Shown piece after piece: positions 32,559-43,886 of a stretch of 64,000 nt of DNA (position 1 is its first letter; the number at the start of each line of letters is the position of its first letter). Source of the stretch: Manihot esculenta (Eukaryota > Streptophyta > Magnoliopsida > Malpighiales > Euphorbiaceae). The notes below the pieces were generated by a model that had not been told where the DNA came from, made no database searches, and worked only from the letters and a program-made list of their open reading frames with translations. The stretch spans positions 33,124,136-33,188,135 of the forward strand of contig NC_035177.2 of assembly GCF_001659605.2 (NCBI RefSeq), read 5' to 3'. The translations under genes were made by a program, and so were the position numbers.

Positions 32559-34669
32559 TGTAACGATCCAAAAACCAGACCGCTACCGGCCCTAGGATTC
32601 AGATCGACTTAAGGTCGCCGGAACCCGTAGCAAGCCTACTATACATCCTATGTACCTAATAAAATCTCATACATGATCACATAAGACAACATAAACATAA
32701 CATTCCATGAACTAAGGCTCGACCTGTGCATGCATCAAAACTGAAAACATAAACCCATACTAGAGTCCTCATCAAATGCTCCAGTATGGTAAACATTACA
32801 TGCCTCAAGCTTAGTTCAAACATAAACTTATAATTAAAAATTTTACATAAGGATCATGTTAACAGGGATTACAAAGATAAAAACTAGGACAGAGCACAAT
32901 TCTAATCCATTAAACAATACATGTCCACAACTATACTATTACATTTGTCTATACCAGCTACTATGCCGACTTTCCCAAGCTATCCTTGACCCTGCAAACC
33001 TAGAGTTAGGGGAAAGAGATAAGCTACAAGAGCCTAGTGAGCAGAACATAAAAACAGTTTAATAAACATATGCTCGTATGAAATGCATCACAACACAAAT
33101 AATTCACATCAAGATGGACTTATCACTAGTGACCCTCTAAATATTCCAATAGTGCCCGGCCCTCGACGGAGCTCCTCAGGACTTCCTCTTAAACATAACA
33201 TAACATATCCATAATGCCAGGGGCGTAGAATGGGTCTCGACCTGGACTTCCATATCATATCATATCATATCATATTCGAAGGCTAGTGGGTCATCCAAGA
33301 TCCATCCACATCAACAGTAAATTATGCAATGCATCATATTCGTGAATTCTAATGCAAAACAACCTAATACATATACATGGCATTCGTGATGCATAAGCAT
33401 GCTTAAAAGGCTTAATTTCTTAGAATAATGATTCAGTTTAGTTCTACTCACCTTTGGTTGACGCTTGCCTAAAATTGATGCAATTATCTCACTGCAGGCC
33501 TCTACGGTCTCCCAGGTCCGATCCTACACAGATGGACTCAAATGAGGGACCAAATATAACTATTACATGACTCTAAATAACTCCCTAAAAGCCCCCTTAA
33601 ACATACTAAAATATACATATAAAGCAGGCAGAAGAAGGCTAGGCAAAGGATTTTCGGCAGCCGAAGGTCCTTCACAAATCCGAAAGTCAGGGATTTTTTA
33701 GGGTAGGTTCGGCGGCCTAAACTTCACACAGATCCGAAAGTCAACAACCTTCGGGGGCGGGTTCGGCGGCCTAAACCCCTTCATAGATCCGAAAGTCCAT
33801 GCTTTCGAGGGCAGATTAGGCGGCCAAAAGGCTACCTCCACAAGCAGGTTCGGCGGCCAAACCTGGGTTCTCCAGCAAGGAAGAATCCGATTTTGCCCTA
33901 TGCACACAGTCACCAAACACTCCGGTTCTCACACCCAATAACTCAAAAACATTCATACTCACTCAACATGCAAAAGGGACATAAAAACTAGCCTAATCCT
34001 TAACAAGCAACAACAAAAATAACACAAGAGCAAGCATTCATTAATAACCCAACTCAAACCTTAAAACTTTAGATATAACCATTTCATGCATTATTAACCC
34101 TTAACCCCTTCTTAAAACTTATTTAAAACATAAAAAAAGCAAAAAGATCTAGACTTACCTCTTGGAGATCTAAAGGTTGCAGCAACCCCAACTCGGAGAT
34201 GAGGTAAAAATGGCCTCTAGAAGTCTCCAAGGTTTAAAACTTTAGATTTGAACTCAAAACTTCAAAAATAAGAGAAAACTCATGAATTTTCTGAAAGATT
34301 TGAAGGAAAAATAATAGGAGCATCAAAGGAAGGGCAAGGACTCACCTCTGCCTGAAAATGGAGAGAAAAGTCTCTCATTTTCGGGCTTAAGGCCTTTTAT
34401 AGGTGGCTGGATAAACAACCTTTGGGGGCCGAAAGGGAAGGTCCCGCGGCGGCACCACCTTTGGCGGCCGAACCTGGGGTGTGATCGAAAAAACTTCCTT
34501 TAAAATTCTTTTCTTTCTTTTAAACTCAAAACCTTAAAATTTTCAAATTCATTTTATAAAAACCTTATTTTACCCTTCTAAGGAGATTCCAGCTTCGAGA
34601 TTCCAGATTTCAAAGGGAATTCCGTTGGAAGGTTGGAATTCCGACGCCGGAATTTAGCCGGGTATTACA
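32559..34669 (-). mobile_element. Solo chromovirus LTR (G)
   Basis: A 2,111-bp LTR in the same orientation as those of A, B and D: starts TGTAACGATCC, ends GGGTATTACA. There is no PBS, coding region or partner LTR; Tat sequence lies on both sides with a near-perfect 5-bp target duplication. A TATAAAAG (minus strand, 34,394-34,401), the CCAGGGGCGTAG subrepeat (about 33,214) and degraded TTCGGC-N-GCCGAA motifs (33,650-33,870) mark it as the same family. It formed by LTR-LTR recombination that removed the body of the element. Confidence 0.92.
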
Positions 34670-35340
34670 GGATCAGTAGGTGAAGCAACATGAGTAGCAA
34701 TAAACCAATCTTGAGGGGCCACGTGTCTCGAACCTCGATAAAAGATGTCCCCTTCGAATATGAAGAAACAAAGATTAGTAGGGGACCTCTGATACTATAT
34801 AACATTCGCCCAAAGTAAGCTATAAGTTGTCACCAAAAAACAGGGGTCACGTGGCAAGGATTTGACAAGCAGGAAAAACTGTCCCACCCGAGGAATGGAA
34901 GACCCAGACACTTTAATACCCGGTTTATTGACAAGACTCATCCTCCCCCAATAGACGGAGCCTTAACACAAAATTTTTGTTATTAGGCACAGTGCAGCAT
35001 ACTCTCATTTTGCCTGTGATTACAGAATCACTAAATTATTAGCTAGTGATATCCCTTATCGAGCAGTCGGCTACATCATTGCCAGATTTTAAGAAAATAT
35101 TATACTTATCTCTATCTTCTTACAGTATAAAAAAAGAACGATCACATAGGCAAAGGTATACTATCTCTAATACTACTAAAACTCTGAATCATCTATTGTA
35201 TTCTCTCTACTCTTTGAGATATTGACTTGAGTGTTGGAGTGGTTGTTGTGACACCACCATTGCCTCACATTTACTTTCTTACAAGTTTTTGTCAATCATA
35301 TTATAGTATCATTCCCACCATGTCATTAATTTAATCTCAT
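34670..35340 (+). repeat. Tat-type LTR relic, copy 2
   Basis: Alignable with 12,704-13,640: GGGGACCTCTGATACTATA at about 34,784, GTCACGTGGCAAGGATTTGA, a TATAAAA promoter block near 35,126 and TTGACTTGAGTGTTGGAGTGG. It lies 3' of the antisense ORF, where a 3' LTR is expected. Its 5' part is probably to the left of the solo LTR that split it. Confidence 0.65.
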
Positions 35341-36589
35341 CAACATCAATACCTACTAAGTTTATTGCTAAACATTAGCGATAACAAACCATCACTAATA
35401 ATTAGCAACAACAAACCATCACTAATAATTTGCAACAACAAACATTAATTTGACATATAATCGTAATGTAATAAATGTTAGCAAAAAAAAAATATATTTT
35501 CCTTTATGAATACTAATAATAATATAATAAAACAATAATTAAAATTGAACAATTAAGATATATTTAATTAGTTAAAGCATTTTGGCTTTTTTCAACTAAT
35601 TTTAATACAATATTTTTTACTTAGAACAATAAAATAACAAATAAAAGAGTCCTAAAATTTTTTAATGAGAGTAAAGATTTGTAATCGATGATTTTTATTA
35701 TATTAAAATAAAATTTTAAATAAAATAATGAACAATAAAAATATTATATATGCTGAAATTTAGTAATTATATACCACAAAAAATAAAACTATAACTACGA
35801 TATTTTATTAATAACTGATCGTAATTTAATTATTGATATTTTAGATTATCAATAAATAGTTGATAATTCAGTTTGATGACTACTGTTTTTCATAATTCAA
35901 TTGATAAATTTCATCATTATATTTTATTTTTTTTATAGTTGAAAATAAATATAATTTATTATTAAAATAATAATTTCCTAAATAAAAAATGTTAGTGAAT
36001 AAAATAAAAAATTCGTCTTCTATCATCATATTCATAATATTTCATCTTTGAAAATAAAATTGACTAAAATAGTATATTTCTTAATTGTATTTCATTAACT
36101 TTAATTAAATATAATTATAGTCATAATAAGTTGATATTATGATAATAAAAAATCAAATTTAGTTAACTATTCAAAAAGTAATATAATAATAATATTGTGT
36201 TATGTATAAAAATTAATAAAATAAATAAAAATAATTAATTAATATAGACAACGAATGAGAATAATGTGCAAGCGTGCTCTACAAAAATTAGTTGAATTAA
36301 AGATACACATAATTTGTGTATTTTGAAATTTGACCAAAACAATAAAATTGTTTTGTGAAAACATAAAAATAATAAAGTTGTTTTATAAAAACATAATTGG
36401 TGTTTATTTATTAAACAAGATTTAATAGTTATGTTGAAATTTAGCCTCCAATATTTATTTCATGCAAATTATTTTTTTAAAAAATATATATATTTTTTAA
36501 TTTTCTATAGTTTAAGGAACTTTAACAAAAAAATATTTTTTTTTATAAAAAAAATTATTTAAAAAAAATTGATGCTACACAAAATAAGT
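35341..36589. other. AT-rich spacer between Tat relics
   Basis: Extremely AT-rich with no coding signal. A small tandem repeat (about 26 bp, CAACAACAAACCATCACTAA core, roughly three units) occupies about 35,373-35,455. Confidence 0.65.
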
Positions 36590-37080
36590 TATGAGCTGTT
36601 GCTACTTGGTAGGGCTATATAACGAGAATCAGACACGTAGGAAATACAAACCAATATGAGTAAGAGAATATTCAGACACTTTAACATCCGGATCATTACC
36701 AAAAGATTCGCCCATCCTTCAATAACACGAGTCTTGATACGAAATTACCATTATCATATACAGTGATTGCGTGATTCTCACTTATTGGTCGATGGTATCT
36801 CATATCAAGAAGATGTCTAAATTACCGCCGGATTATCAGAAAAATATCATATTTATATCTACTTTTTGCAGTATAAAAGGAAAAGAATCACCGAAATAAA
36901 TATATGCTATGCTCTAACTCAAAAACTCTTAGCAATTCACTGAATTTTCTCTATTCTTCAAAATACCAACTTGAGCATCAGAGTGGCTGCCCACACCGCC
37001 TCATGTTTTCTCTCTTTTAGGTTCTAGCCAATTACAACACAATTTCATTTCGGTCACGTCATCAATCTAATCTCAGCAAC
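36590..37080 (+). repeat. Tat-type LTR relic, copy 3
   Basis: Third copy of the Tat LTR 3' half: CATCCGGATCATTACC, a CAGTATAAAAGGAAAAGAATCAC promoter-like block near 36,869, then GAGTGGCTGCCCACACCGCC and ATTTCGGTCACGTCATCAAT. It precedes the Tat protease/RT remnant, so it is probably the 5' LTR of that copy, with gag deleted between. Confidence 0.65.
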
Positions 37081-37141
37081 ACCATTTTGTTATGTTGTTG
37101 GGAAACCATTGAACTCTATCTGTTCATTGGGATTAAAGTTG

Positions 37142-39095
37142 GTCTCTTATTCATTTTTCTTTTGAAAGAATGGATCTCTCTCTTCTCTTATCTCTCAAAA
37201 TGATAGGAATCATACATCTCATTACGGGAGGACCTGATAAGAAGAAAGGGAAAAATAAGCGTGTGGCAGAGGATGTCCTGTCTGTCCGTCAAGAACCATG
37301 GACCAAGCAAGAAGTAAAGTTTGGTCCTGCTGATAAAGCGGTAGGGTTATTTTAAAATGATCTATTGGTTGTCAAGATCCTCCTGAGTCGGTACGAGGTA
37401 AGGCAGATACTTATGGATACAGATAATTCTGTTAATCTTCTTATCTTAAATGTTTTTAACAAGTAAGGATTAGATAAAAACAGTCTTGCAAAAGTTTCCT
37501 ATCCTTTAGTAGGATTGTGAGATAAGACCGTGGCAGTACTGGGCACCATCAACCTTCCCTTGTTGTTGAGTGATGAAAGGTATAGGCAATAGTTGTGTAT
37601 AGAGTTTCCGGTGATAGATATCCCATTTGCATACAATGCAATACTCGACTGTCCAATCTTAAAATGCCACGATATCATTATTAACATGGGTGTTATGTGT
37701 CTTACACTTCTGACTCCAGGAGACATAGCAGTAGTCCAAGGCCATCCAAGGTTAGCCATAGAAGGTTACAGACACCCAACATAAAGTCTCAGGAAAGCAA
37801 CCATGCCTATTGACTTGTTAGAAAAGTTGGAGTCTCACATAAAACTAGAACCAGCAGACCCAGTAGAGGAGGTTCATATAGAAAAAATGCGGAAGGTATG
37901 ATTCGACACTGCACTAACTGGAAAAACAAGGACTAGTCTGGTAGAGTTATTGAAGAGCTAAGTATCAACTTTTTCTTGGTCCCCAAAAGATGTAATAAGT
38001 GTAGACTCGGCTCTTATCACTCACAAGTTATCTATTGATAAGAATATCAAACTAATCTAAAAAAAAGAAAATAAAGTTCACACTAGAGAGGCAGCAAGTG
38101 ATCAATGAGGAGATTGATAAACTTTTGAGCTCATGATTGATAAAGGAAGTACAATACTCCACATGGCTGGCCAATGTGGTCCTAGTAAAGAAAGCTAATA
38201 GAAAATAAAGAATGTGTGTAGACTTCACCGACCTGAATAAAGCCTATCCGAAAGATCATTACCCATTGTCATCCATCGATAGATTAGTAGACTCGACCTC
38301 AGGCCATGCGGTGGTCTCTTTCCTCTATACCATCTTGGGATATCATCAATCATGATGGATACCGAGGACGCAAAAAAGACCGCATTCATAATAGATGAAG
38401 GAGTTTTATGCTACAAGATAATGCCTTTAAGGCTAAAAAACGTAGGAGCCAGGTACCAAAGGTTGGTGTCATGAATCTTTAAGGACATGGTGTGGTTAAT
38501 CGTTGAAGTATACTTCGATGACATGATAGTAAAAAGTCAATCATTGAAGAATACCCAGAGAATATTTGGAGAGTCTTTGATGTCCTGGACAAGGCGGGCA
38601 TGAAGCTGAACCCAAAAAAGTGTACCTTCAAAGTAAAGGCTAGGAAGTTTCTAGGATATATCATCTCAAAAAGGGGTATAGAGGTGAATCCTGAGAAGAT
38701 CAGCGCTATCCAAAACACAGAAGTACCCAAAACCATCAACGAAATACAAAGGCTAAATGGCGAGTCATTACCCTTGGCCGATTCATATCATGTTCAGGCA
38801 AAAGGTGTCACCCGTTCTTCAAAGTCTTGAAAGGCAAAGGTAAGTTTGAGTGGGGAAAAGAGTGTGTAGAGACCTTTGAAAGATTACAAACCTTTTTATC
38901 CTCTCTCTCGTTGCTAAGCCTGCCTGTCGAAGGCAAAGTTTTATTTCTATATTTTTCTGGGACGCAGGAAACAGTTTGCTCGGTACTCGTTTATGAGAAC
39001 AATGGGGAACAAAACCCGGTATATTATGCCAGTCAAGTTCTATAAAGGGCAGAGTTGAATTACCCTTCTCTTGAAAAGTTGGTGTTTGCAGTACT
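37142..39095 (+). pseudogene. Tat-type protease, reverse transcriptase and RNase H relic
   Basis: Broken plus-strand pol. Readable in order: end of gag and start of protease (LITGGP near 37,213; a degraded active site at about 37,420 reading MDTDNS; LVGL; IDIPFAYNAILDCP), RT (RMCVDFTDLNKAYPKDHYPL at about 38,212; GYHQ; YFDDMIVKS at about 38,512, a readable YxDD box; KKCTFKVKARKFLGYIISKR at about 38,616) and RNase H (about 38,830-39,095, ending YYASQVL and LNYPSLEKLVFAVL). At least ten stops or shifts. Integrase is absent: the sequence passes straight into the 79-bp tandem repeats. The style of RT differs clearly from the chromovirus RT next door. Confidence 0.82.
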
Positions 39096-39102
39096 CATGT
39101 CG

Positions 39103-39604
39103 GCCATAGGGCAGTTTTCGCCAGGTCAAGTCACAAGGCAGTTTTCATCAGACCACTCAGGCGTTGGTCCCACTAATCACGGCCATAAGACAGTTTTCGC
39201 CAGGCCAGGTCACAAGGCGGTTTTCGCCAGACCACTCGGGTGTTGGTCCCACTAATCACGACCACAAGGCGGTTTTCATCAGGCTAGGTCACAAGTTGGT
39301 TTTCACTAGACCACTAGGGCGTTGGTCCCATTAATCATGGCCACAAGGCAATTTTCGCCAGGCCAGGTCACAAGATGATTTTCGCCAGACCACTCGGGTG
39401 TTGGTCCCACTAATCATGGTCATTAGGTAGTTTTTGCCAGGTTAAGTCATAAGGCAATTTTCGCCAGACCATTCGGGCGTTGGTACCACTAATTACAGAC
39501 ACAAGACAGTTTTCACTAGGCCATGTCATAAGGTTGTTTTCTCTAGACCACTTTGGTGTTGGTCACACTAACCACGGCCACAACGCGATTTTCGACATGC
39601 CAGG
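39103..39604. repeat. About six 78-79-bp tandem repeats of the Tat element, block 2
   Basis: Same unit as block 1 (CAGTTTTCGCCAGGCCAGGTC, CACAAGGCGG, CCACTCGGGTGTTGGTCCCA, CTAATCACGGCCACAAGG). Units here match one another better than those of block 1. The array is cut at about 39,605, where chromovirus pol begins without any LTR or target duplication. Confidence 0.9.
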
Positions 39605-39606
39605 TC

Positions 39607-41486
39607 AGAGAGTTTCCAGATGTATTTCCAGACGAGCTTCCAGGACTACCACCTGTCAGGGAGATAGAGTTTGAAATAGAATCGATGCTTGGAACCAGAC
39701 CAATCTATATCCCTCCCTACAGGATGGCACCAGGAGAGTTGAGGGAGCTGAAGGAGCAGTTGCAAGAGTTGGTAGACAAGTGTTTCATCCGACCGAGTAC
39801 CTCACCTTGGGGTGCTCCAGTGCTATTTGTAAGGAAGAAGGATGGATCCTTAAGACTTTGTATCGACTACAGGCAGTTGAACAAAGTCACTACTAAGAAT
39901 AAGTATCCGTTACCTAGGATCGACGATCTATTTGACCAGTTAGCAGGAGCAGGTTGTTTCTCCAAGATAGATCTGAGATTCGGATACCACCAGCTGAGAA
40001 TCAGAGAGGAGGATGTGCCGAAGACGGCATTCAGGATCAGATATGGACATTATGAGTTCCTAGTAATACCGTTTGGGCTGACCAATGCCCCTGCAGCATT
40101 CATAGACCTCATGAACAGAGTTTTTAGCCAGTATCTGGATCACTTTGTTATTGTCTTCATTGATGATATCTTAGTGTATTCCAGAAATGCAGAGGAGCAT
40201 GCCCATCATCTGAGGTTAGTTCTGCAGACCCTGAGGGAGCACGACTTGTATGCCAAGTTCTCTAAGTGTGAATTCTGGTTGAGGAGTATCTCATTCTTGG
40301 GGCATGTTGTGTCAGAAAACGGAATTGAAGTGGACCCCAAGAAGGTGGAAGCTGTAGCTAACTAGCCTAGACCCACTACAGTTACAGAGATTAAGAGCTT
40401 TTTGGGTTTGGCAGGTTACTACAGGAGGTTCATTCAGGACTTCTCCAAAATTGCCGCTCCTATGACCAGATTGACCAAGAAGAACCAGAGGTTTGTGTGG
40501 TCTGATCAGTGCGAGAAAAGCTTTGAAGAGCTGAAGAAAAGATTGACGTCAGCACCGGTGTTAGCTCTGCCTACCAGTAATGAAGACTTCACAGTGTTTT
40601 GTGATGCGTCCTGTGTGGGACTGGGTTGTGTGTTAATGCAAAATGAGAGGGTAATTGCTTATGCTTCTAGGCAGCTGAAGAAGCATGAGTTGAATTACCC
40701 TACACATGACCTAGAGATGGCAGCTGTGATCTTTGCACTCAAGATGTGGAGGCATTACCTTTATGGGGTTAAATGTGAGATCTTCACGGATCATAAAAGC
40801 TTGTAGTACATCTTGAGTCAGAGAGAGTTGAACTTAAGGCAGAGAAGATGGATGGAACTGCTCAGTGACTATGATTGCAAAATTCAGTACCATCCGGGTA
40901 AGGCAAATATTGTGGCAAATGCCTTAAGCCGGAAATCACTTGGCAGTTTGTCCCATATTACAGCAGAGAGGAGACCGGTGGTGAGGGAATTCTATAAGCT
41001 CATTAATGAAGGGCTGCAGTTGGAGTTGTCTGGTACATGTGCTTTGATTGCTCATATGAGAGTAACACCCGTGTTTCTGGAACAGGTGGCTCAGAAATAG
41101 CATGAGGACCCCGAATTGGTGAGGATAGCAAGAGCAGTCCAAGCAGGCAAGAATGAAGAATTCAGATTTGACAACAAGGGGATCCTCCGCTATGGGAGTA
41201 GATTATGTGTACCAGATGACGTGAGTCTAAAGGGAGACATTATGAGGGAAGCTCATAGTGCCAGGTATAGTGTTCACCCTGGAGCCACCAAGATGTATCA
41301 AGATTTGAAAAGAGTTTATTGGTGGCCAGCTATGAAAAGAGAAGTGGCACAGTTCGTGTCCGCCTGCGAAATATGTCAGAGGGTGAAGTTGGAATATCAG
41401 AAGCTGGCTGGAATGCTTAACCCACTACCGATTCCAGAGTGGAAATGGGAGAATATAGCCATGGACTTCGTGGTGGGGTTACCGGC
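39607..41486 (+). pseudogene. Element C: chromovirus pol fragment (RT to integrase)
   Basis: Begins abruptly at the [13 protein letters not shown] segment between protease and RT and continues through RT (FIDDILVYS at about 40,162), RNase H ([13 protein letters not shown] at about 40,600) and integrase (HHCC region at about 41,250-41,390, then MDFVVGLPA). It is close to D and F in sequence. Three TAG codons interrupt it at 40,363-40,365 (Trp site), 40,804-40,806 and 41,098-41,100 (Gln sites). The right edge is the insertion point of element D (CCGGC then TGTAACGACC), so the rest of its integrase should lie beyond D, right of the window. The left edge is a deletion joint with Tat repeats. Confidence 0.9.
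41482..41486. repeat. Left target site of element D (CCGGC)
   Basis: The five bases before D's left LTR. The partner copy should follow D's right LTR, which is interrupted by F and not in view. Confidence 0.6.
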
Positions 41487-43791
41487 TGTAACGACCCGAA
41501 AATCGGACCGCTACCGGCGCTAGGATCCAGATAGGCATAAGGCCACCGGGACCCGTAGCAAGCCTAACATACATCATGTATACCTGTTAAATCCCATACA
41601 TGATCAAACATATACATAAAAATTTTGAACTTTTTCTCATTCATTTACCAAATTTAACCTGTGCATGCACAACTCATAAGCATAACTATCAACCCCATAC
41701 TGGAGTCCTCATCAAATGCTCCAATGGGGTATCATAACATACATTAAGCTTGGTTAAACATAAACATCATAAAACATTTTATAGATCATGTATCAAAGGG
41801 GGTAACCATACACATAGGGTCAAGCACAATTCTAATCCTCAATATCCTTACAATTCATCATGTCCACATCTAACTATTACATAAATATGACTTTACTCTT
41901 CTTGACCTCCTGACCTATCCCGTACCTGCATACCTAGGGGATTAGGGAAATGGGGTGAGCTACTAGAGCCTAGTGAGCAGAATAATAAAACATTACATTT
42001 AAAATTCATGCTTTCATGGAATGCATGCTTTCATGGAATGCATCACATCACAAACAAATCACATCAAGGATAAACTTGTCACCATTTAGCCCTCTATATA
42101 ATCCAATCATGCTAGGAGTGTAGTGCAGGCCACACCTGGTCTTTCTCTTACACATAACATATCATACATATCCAATCATGCTGGGGCGTAGTGCAGGCCA
42201 CACTCGGACTTTCTCTTACATTGTGCCAGGGGCGTAGTGCAGGCACGCCTGGACTTCCATATCATATCCTCATTATATCATGTCATAACATACGAGGGCT
42301 AATGGATCATTCAACATTCATTCAACATTCATCCACATCAACAACATAATATGCAATGCAACATATTCGTGAATTCTAATGCAAGCACCCTAATATATCT
42401 CATGGCATTCATGATGCGTGAATCATGCTAAAACTTTCATTATTTACTTTCAAACATAAAGAGTCATTCTACTCACCTTAGGCTCTGACAAGACTCTGAA
42501 GCAGCTGACTTACTGCTGGGGTCCTCGGTTCCTCGGGTCCGAACCTACACAGGTGGACTCAAATGAGGGACCAAACATACATGAACAAGACTCTAAAATA
42601 CTCCTCAAAAACCCCCCTAAAACACCTTAAAACAATCCTAGAAAACATGCAAAGGAAGGCTGAACAGGGCACTTTCGGCGGCAGGTTCGGCGGCCGAAAG
42701 TCGCTCTAGAGCCGAAAGTCATGCACCTTCGGCGGCACTTTCAGCGGCCAAAGGTTCCTTCCAGAGATGAAACTCATGCATGTTCGGCGGCACCTTCGGC
42801 GGTCGAAACTACCTTCGGCGGTCGAAACTCCCTTCCAGAGTCGAAAGTCCACTTTCGGGGGCAGGGTTTGGCAGCCAAAGGCTTGCCTTCACAGGCAGGT
42901 TCGGCAGCCGAAAGTCCCTTTGGCTGCCGAACCTGAGTTCTTCCAAAGGGCAGAACTCAGCCTCCAACATGCACATTTGCCTCCCAACCCATTCAACTCA
43001 AAACCAACACTTCCACAACATGCATACACACATACATAAGCTCCTAGGGGCTTCAAACTATCCTAAACCCCAACTACAACACATCAAACATACATAAACA
43101 ATCCACATTGCTCAAAAACTCAACATTAACCCATAAACTCAATAATAACTTAAACATGCATTTCTACCCCATAAACTTTCATAAAACTTGCTCAAAACAT
43201 GAAAAGAGCTAAGGATCTACTCTTACCTTTTGAAGATCGAGAGGAAAGACGATCCAACTCGGAGATGGGGGAGATCGAGCTCCTGGGGTCTCCAAGTTCC
43301 AAAACTTGCTCTTTTGCTCAAATATCTTCAAACCAAGATAAAACTTGTTAAAGCTTGAAAGATTGAAGGAAAATCATCAAAAAGGACCATGGGAGAGCAT
43401 GGACTCACCGTTGGCCGAAAATGGGGAGGAAACTCACCCGTTTCAGCCATGGAGCCCTTTTTATAGGGGCTGGCCAGACCACCTTTGGAAGCCTAAAGTG
43501 TCTCCAAAACTCATGCAAGTTCAGCGGCCGAACATGATGTTCGACGGCCGAACCTGAGCCACTTTCAGAAGCCTAACTTGCTCCCCCTAAACTATCCAAT
43601 GTTCGGCGGCCGAACCTGGAAATGCCTTCATGGTCTTTTTCATTCAAAACTCAGTTCCTTTCTTACTTAAAATCATAAAATACATTAAAACATTTTATGA
43701 AAACATGATTTTACCCTTCTAGAGGTTTTCGACATCCGAAATTCCACCGGACGGTAGGAATTTCAATACCAGAGTCTAGCCGGATATTACA
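41487..43791 (-). repeat. Element D 3' LTR
   Basis: A 2,305-bp LTR from TGTAACGACCCG to CGGATATTACA. It has a 17-bp local duplication (CATGCTTTCATGGAATG twice at about 42,009-42,042) that the partner LTR lacks, three CCAGG-type subrepeats at about 42,112-42,265, a TATAAAA (minus strand) near 43,458 and TTCGGC-N-GCCGAA clusters at 42,674-42,925 and 43,517-43,615. Confidence 0.93.
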
Positions 43792-43806
43792 TTCTCCCCC
43801 CCTTTT
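43792..43806 (-). other. Polypurine tract of element D
   Basis: In element sense a run of A then eight G then AGAA directly abuts the 3' LTR. The dyad with arms CATTCG/CGAATG lies just upstream in element sense. Confidence 0.85.
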
Positions 43807-43886
43807 CATTCGTCCTCGAATGTTCACCAAACAAACATGGCATCGCATAAAACATAAACATACATACAAAATACATAAAACTTACT

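Larger units (their letters stand above)
27550..39605 (+). mobile_element. Decayed Tat-lineage Ty3/gypsy elements (at least two copies)
   Basis: A plus-strand series of Tat-type pieces: gag (27,983-29,345), 79-bp tandem repeats (29,572-30,190), antisense ORF (30,403-32,292, minus), LTR-like sequence (34,670-35,340), a second LTR (36,590-37,080), protease-RT-RNase H (37,142-39,095) and a second block of the same tandem repeats (39,103-39,604). The first copy keeps gag and the 3' part but lost pol; the second lost gag and keeps pol. Integrase is not seen in either. Many stops and frameshifts show great age. Assignment to Tat rests on the gag knuckle type, the RT sequence style and the antisense ORF. 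Outer limits are approximate. Confidence 0.75.
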
